Assembly (NCBI GenBank): GCA_964528845.1
Contig: CAZGVE010000007.1
Coordinates: forward strand, 1-64,000
DNA: 64,000 nucleotides
Direction of reading: 5' to 3'
Source: FEN-1191 sp964528845
GTDB taxonomy: Bacteria > Pseudomonadota > Gammaproteobacteria > Steroidobacterales > Steroidobacteraceae
The translations under genes and the position numbers were made by a program. Under the pieces are notes generated by a model. That model searched no databases, had not been told where the DNA came from, and saw only the letters and a program-made list of their open reading frames with translations. This document shows positions 61,582-64,000 of this stretch, piece by piece. Numbering within the stretch: the first letter of the stretch is position 1; each line of letters opens with the position of its first letter.

Positions 61582-63138
61582 GTGAAATCCAGCACGAGCT
61601 TCCTGGCAACGATCGTCCTGGCGGTAGGCGTAGCGGGTGCGCAGACCGCGCCGATCGCGATCAGGGTGGACGTGGATATTGCAAGTCCCGGTCCGGTGAT
61701 CGACCGCCACGTCTACGGCCAGTTCTCCGAGCATCTTGGCACGGGTATCTACGGCGGTATCTGGGTCGGACCGCACAGCAGCATTCCGAACATCAATGGC
61801 TATCGCCGCGACGTGGTCGAGGCGCTGCGCAGGATCCACGTGCCGGTGCTGCGCTGGCCCGGCGGCTGTTTCGCCGACCTGTACGACTGGCGCGATGGCA
61901 TCGGTCCGCCGGCGTCGCGTCCCGTGCGTATCAACGTGCACTGGGGCGGAGTCACGGAGAACAATGCCTTCGGCACCCATGAGTTCCTGAACTTCGCCGA
62001 ACTGATCGGCACCGACGCGTATGTCTCGGGCAACGTCGGTTCGATGAACCCCTACGACATGGCCCAGTGGCTCGAGTACATGACGTCCGACAGCGCCTCG
62101 AGCCTCGCCAATGAGCGGCGCCGCAACGGCCGCGACAAGCCCTGGCAGATCGCGTACTTCGGTATCGGCAACGAGACCTGGGGCTGCGGCGGCAACATGC
62201 GCGCCGAATATGCGGCGGACGTGAATCGCCGCTACAGCACGTTCGTGAATGCACCGGCCGACATGCACATGATCAAGGTCGCGAGCGGGCCGACGGGCTC
62301 GCGCCCCGACGTCTACGATTTCGCCACGGCCATGATGCGGGATGGCGGCCGGCTGCAGGCGATGAGCCTGCATTACTACACGGCACCGATGCTCACCGGC
62401 TCCGACGGCACGCGCGTACGCGCGCCGGCGACCGGGTTCGACGCAGAGCAGTGGGCCATGACGCTGTCGCTGGCATTGCACATGGACGAGCTCGTGACGC
62501 GAACCAGCGCGGTGATGGACCAGTTCGATCCGGACCGGAAGGTCATTCTGGCGGTCGACGAATGGGGCAGCTGGTATGCCCAGGAGCCGGGCACCCATCC
62601 GGGCTTCCTCTACCAGCAGAATACGTTGCGAGATGCCGAAGTTGCCGCGCTGACGCTCGACATCTTTCACCGCCACAGCGATCGCGTGAAACTCGCCAAC
62701 ATCGCCCAGACCATCAACGTGCTGCAGGCGATGATCCTGACCGACCAGCAGCGGATGGTGCTGACGCCGACCTATCACGTGTTCGGCATGTATGTGCCGT
62801 TCCAGGGAGCGACACCCTACCCGGCCCGGGTGACGGGGCCGGACTACGTCTTGAAGGGCTACACGCTGCCGTCGGTGGACGTGTCTGCCGCGCGCGGCAC
62901 GGACGGCAAGCTGTGGCTCGCACTGGTGAACCTCAATCCGGACACACCGGCGCACGTCACCACCAACCTCGACGGCACGGCCCATGGATTGGTGCTGACC
63001 GGCCCCGCGATGGACTCCCACAATACTTTTGATGCACCCGACGCCGTGCATCCGGTCGCCTTTGCAGGAACGAATCAGGGCGGACGTGTCGTGATCGATC
63101 TGCCCGCCAGGGCGGTGGCAGTCGTCGCAGTGGACTGA
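61582..63138 (+). CDS. Secreted GH51 alpha-L-arabinofuranosidase
   Basis: This 518-residue glycosidase would remove arabinofuranosyl groups from plant or microbial polysaccharides. A signal peptide ends near GAQTA. The TIM barrel has RWPGGCFADLYDWRDGIG, the acid/base Glu198 in GIGNETWGCGG and the nucleophile Glu327 in AVDEWGSWY. A C-terminal beta-sandwich begins near 430. The start is a GTG at 61582 with AAGGAG seven bases before it. No transporter or other glycosidase gene is next to it. Confidence 0.93.
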   Translation: MKSSTSFLATIVLAVGVAGAQTAPIAIRVDVDIASPGPVIDRHVYGQFSEHLGTGIYGGIWVGPHSSIPNINGYRRDVVEALRRIHVPVLRWPGGCFADLYDWRDGIGPPASRPVRINVHWGGVTENNAFGTHEFLNFAELIGTDAYVSGNVGSMNPYDMAQWLEYMTSDSASSLANERRRNGRDKPWQIAYFGIGNETWGCGGNMRAEYAADVNRRYSTFVNAPADMHMIKVASGPTGSRPDVYDFATAMMRDGGRLQAMSLHYYTAPMLTGSDGTRVRAPATGFDAEQWAMTLSLALHMDELVTRTSAVMDQFDPDRKVILAVDEWGSWYAQEPGTHPGFLYQQNTLRDAEVAALTLDIFHRHSDRVKLANIAQTINVLQAMILTDQQRMVLTPTYHVFGMYVPFQGATPYPARVTGPDYVLKGYTLPSVDVSAARGTDGKLWLALVNLNPDTPAHVTTNLDGTAHGLVLTGPAMDSHNTFDAPDAVHPVAFAGTNQGGRVVIDLPARAVAVVAVD

Positions 63139-63151
63139 GCTTCGGTGACGC

Positions 63152-64000
63152 TCAGCCGTTGAACGGCGCAGGCGGGCGGCGCCGGTGCCAGTCCGTCTCC
63201 TGCTGGAATAATCGTGCCAGCGACAGGACCCGCTGCTCGTTCCAGGGTGGGCCGGCGATCTGCAGTCCGATCGGCAGCCCCGTACTGCTGATACCGCACG
63301 GGAGTGCCAGGGTCGGAAAGCCATACAGATTGAACGGCCGCGTGTTGCGCAGGATGAGGCCATCGAGCGCGAGCACGTCGTCAATCCTGGCCGGATAGTC
63401 CGACGCCTTCGGTGCGAGCACCGGCGTCGTCGGCGTCAGCAGCAGATCAACCGAGGAGAACACGCCGAGCGTGCTGCGGCGCAGCCGCTGCAGGTCGCGG
63501 CGGGCCTCGATATACGCCGGTGCGTCGATATCGGCGCCAAGTCGCAGCTTCGCGAGAGTCTCGGGAAGGTACAGACCGGGGCTGGTCGCGATGTTGCGTG
63601 CGTGGGCCGCATACGCCTCCGCACGAATCACGGTCCTGTCGGTACTGACCTCGAGCGGGACGTCCTGGAACTGCACGCCGAGCGCGCCCAGCACCCGCAG
63701 CGCCTGCTCGATCGACGCTTCGATTTCCGGATCGAGATTCTCGAAGTAAAACGTACGCGGCAGGCCAACCCGCAGCCTGGTACCGTGGGTCGCCTGCGGC
63801 TCGAGATAGGCCCCCGCAGGCCGGTCTTCGCTGGCCGGATCGCGCGGATCGTAGCCGGCGATCGCAGCCAGCATCACCGCGGCATCACCGGCGGTCCGGG
63901 TCATTGGACCGACGTGATCGAGCGACGGCGCGAGTGGCAGCACTCCGCGATTGCTGACCCGGCCGTAGGTGGCCTTGAATCCGACCACGCCACAGAATGC
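63152..64000 (-). CDS. Amidase-signature enzyme, 5' end cut by window edge
   Basis: Only the C-terminal 282 residues are in the window; the frame is open to the right edge and begins there with AFCGVVGFKATYGRVS, which follows the Gly/Ser-rich signature of this family. LDHVGPMTRTAGDAAVMLAAIAG and LLLTPTTPVLAPKA are typical. The Ser-Ser-Lys catalytic residues would lie beyond the edge. It may be an amidase or an aspartyl/glutamyl-tRNA amidotransferase A-like protein; the C-terminal part favours a stand-alone amidase. It ends 13 bases from the arabinofuranosidase gene. Confidence 0.88.
   Translation of the reverse strand, partial: AFCGVVGFKATYGRVSNRGVLPLAPSLDHVGPMTRTAGDAAVMLAAIAGYDPRDPASEDRPAGAYLEPQATHGTRLRVGLPRTFYFENLDPEIEASIEQALRVLGALGVQFQDVPLEVSTDRTVIRAEAYAAHARNIATSPGLYLPETLAKLRLGADIDAPAYIEARRDLQRLRRSTLGVFSSVDLLLTPTTPVLAPKASDYPARIDDVLALDGLILRNTRPFNLYGFPTLALPCGISSTGLPIGLQIAGPPWNEQRVLSLARLFQQETDWHRRRPPAPFNG

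Noticed and set aside
61471..63384. 637-codon open frame on the minus strand
   Set aside because: It covers the opposite strand of the GH51 gene, whose catalytic residues are intact, and extends into the amidase region.

Overview
The window is one continuous stretch of high-G+C bacterial chromosome. By eye roughly two thirds of bases are G or C, and genes are packed with ATGA, GTGA and TTGA overlaps. The gene orders are gammaproteobacterial: pilSR/pilA/pilBCD-coaE-zapD-yacG; the full mraZ-to-ftsZ division and cell-wall cluster followed by lpxC, a DUF721 gene, an M23 peptidase gene, secA and mutT; sspBA beside cytochrome bc1; and kdsDC-lptCAB-rpoN-hpf-rapZ. Gene content and base composition suggest a relative of Xanthomonadales, Nevskiales or Steroidobacterales. 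The precise lineage is inference, because no marker search could be run.

Layout. 1-0.8 kb: two small exported proteins on the minus strand, one cut by the window edge. 0.9-12 kb: type IV pilus regulation and assembly on the plus strand (pilS, pilR, two tandem pilin genes, pilB, pilC, pilD), then coaE, zapD and yacG. One outer-membrane protein gene sits inside on the minus strand. 12-36 kb: on the minus strand and transcribed leftward, the dcw cluster from mraZ through ftsZ, continuing into lpxC, an M23 peptidase, secA, mutT and a small unknown gene. The DUF721 gene is the only plus-strand gene there. 36.4-36.9 kb: RNase P RNA. 36.9-47 kb: rsmI, lpoA, yraN, sspB-sspA, the petABC bc1 operon, a degS-like protease, and murA with a BolA-type gene. 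47-53.4 kb: Kdo synthesis, Lpt lipopolysaccharide transport, sigma-54, hibernation factor and RapZ. 53.4-64 kb: a more accessory region with a YciH/SUI1 protein, a metallo-beta-lactamase-fold enzyme, a PMT-type glycosyltransferase, a PAP2 phosphatase, an aldo-keto reductase, an ECF42-type sigma factor with its DGPF partner, two unknown envelope proteins, a secreted GH51 arabinofuranosidase and a truncated amidase.

Most of the window is one envelope programme. MurA, MurB-F, MraY, MurG and Ddl make lipid II. The Fts proteins, ZapD and LpoA place and drive septal synthesis. LpxC, KdsD/C and LptA/B/C make and move lipopolysaccharide. SecA exports proteins, and DegS probably senses envelope stress. 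RpoN, encoded at 50.6 kb, is the sigma factor that PilR would need at the sigma-54 promoter in front of the second pilin gene.

Regulatory sites that read clearly are four MraZ boxes at 10-bp spacing over a TTGACA/TATAGT promoter; a sigma-54 promoter with an IHF-like site before pilA2; a strong intrinsic terminator after pilA2; and a TGTCGA/CGTC promoter before the DGPF-ECF42 pair. No stretch over 300 bases lacks a gene; the only large gap between proteins, 36235-36861, holds rnpB and the mra promoter. I saw no tRNA, rRNA operon, CRISPR array, insertion sequence, integrase or prophage. I did not find a convincing undescribed multi-gene system; the findings are regulatory details and small unknown genes.
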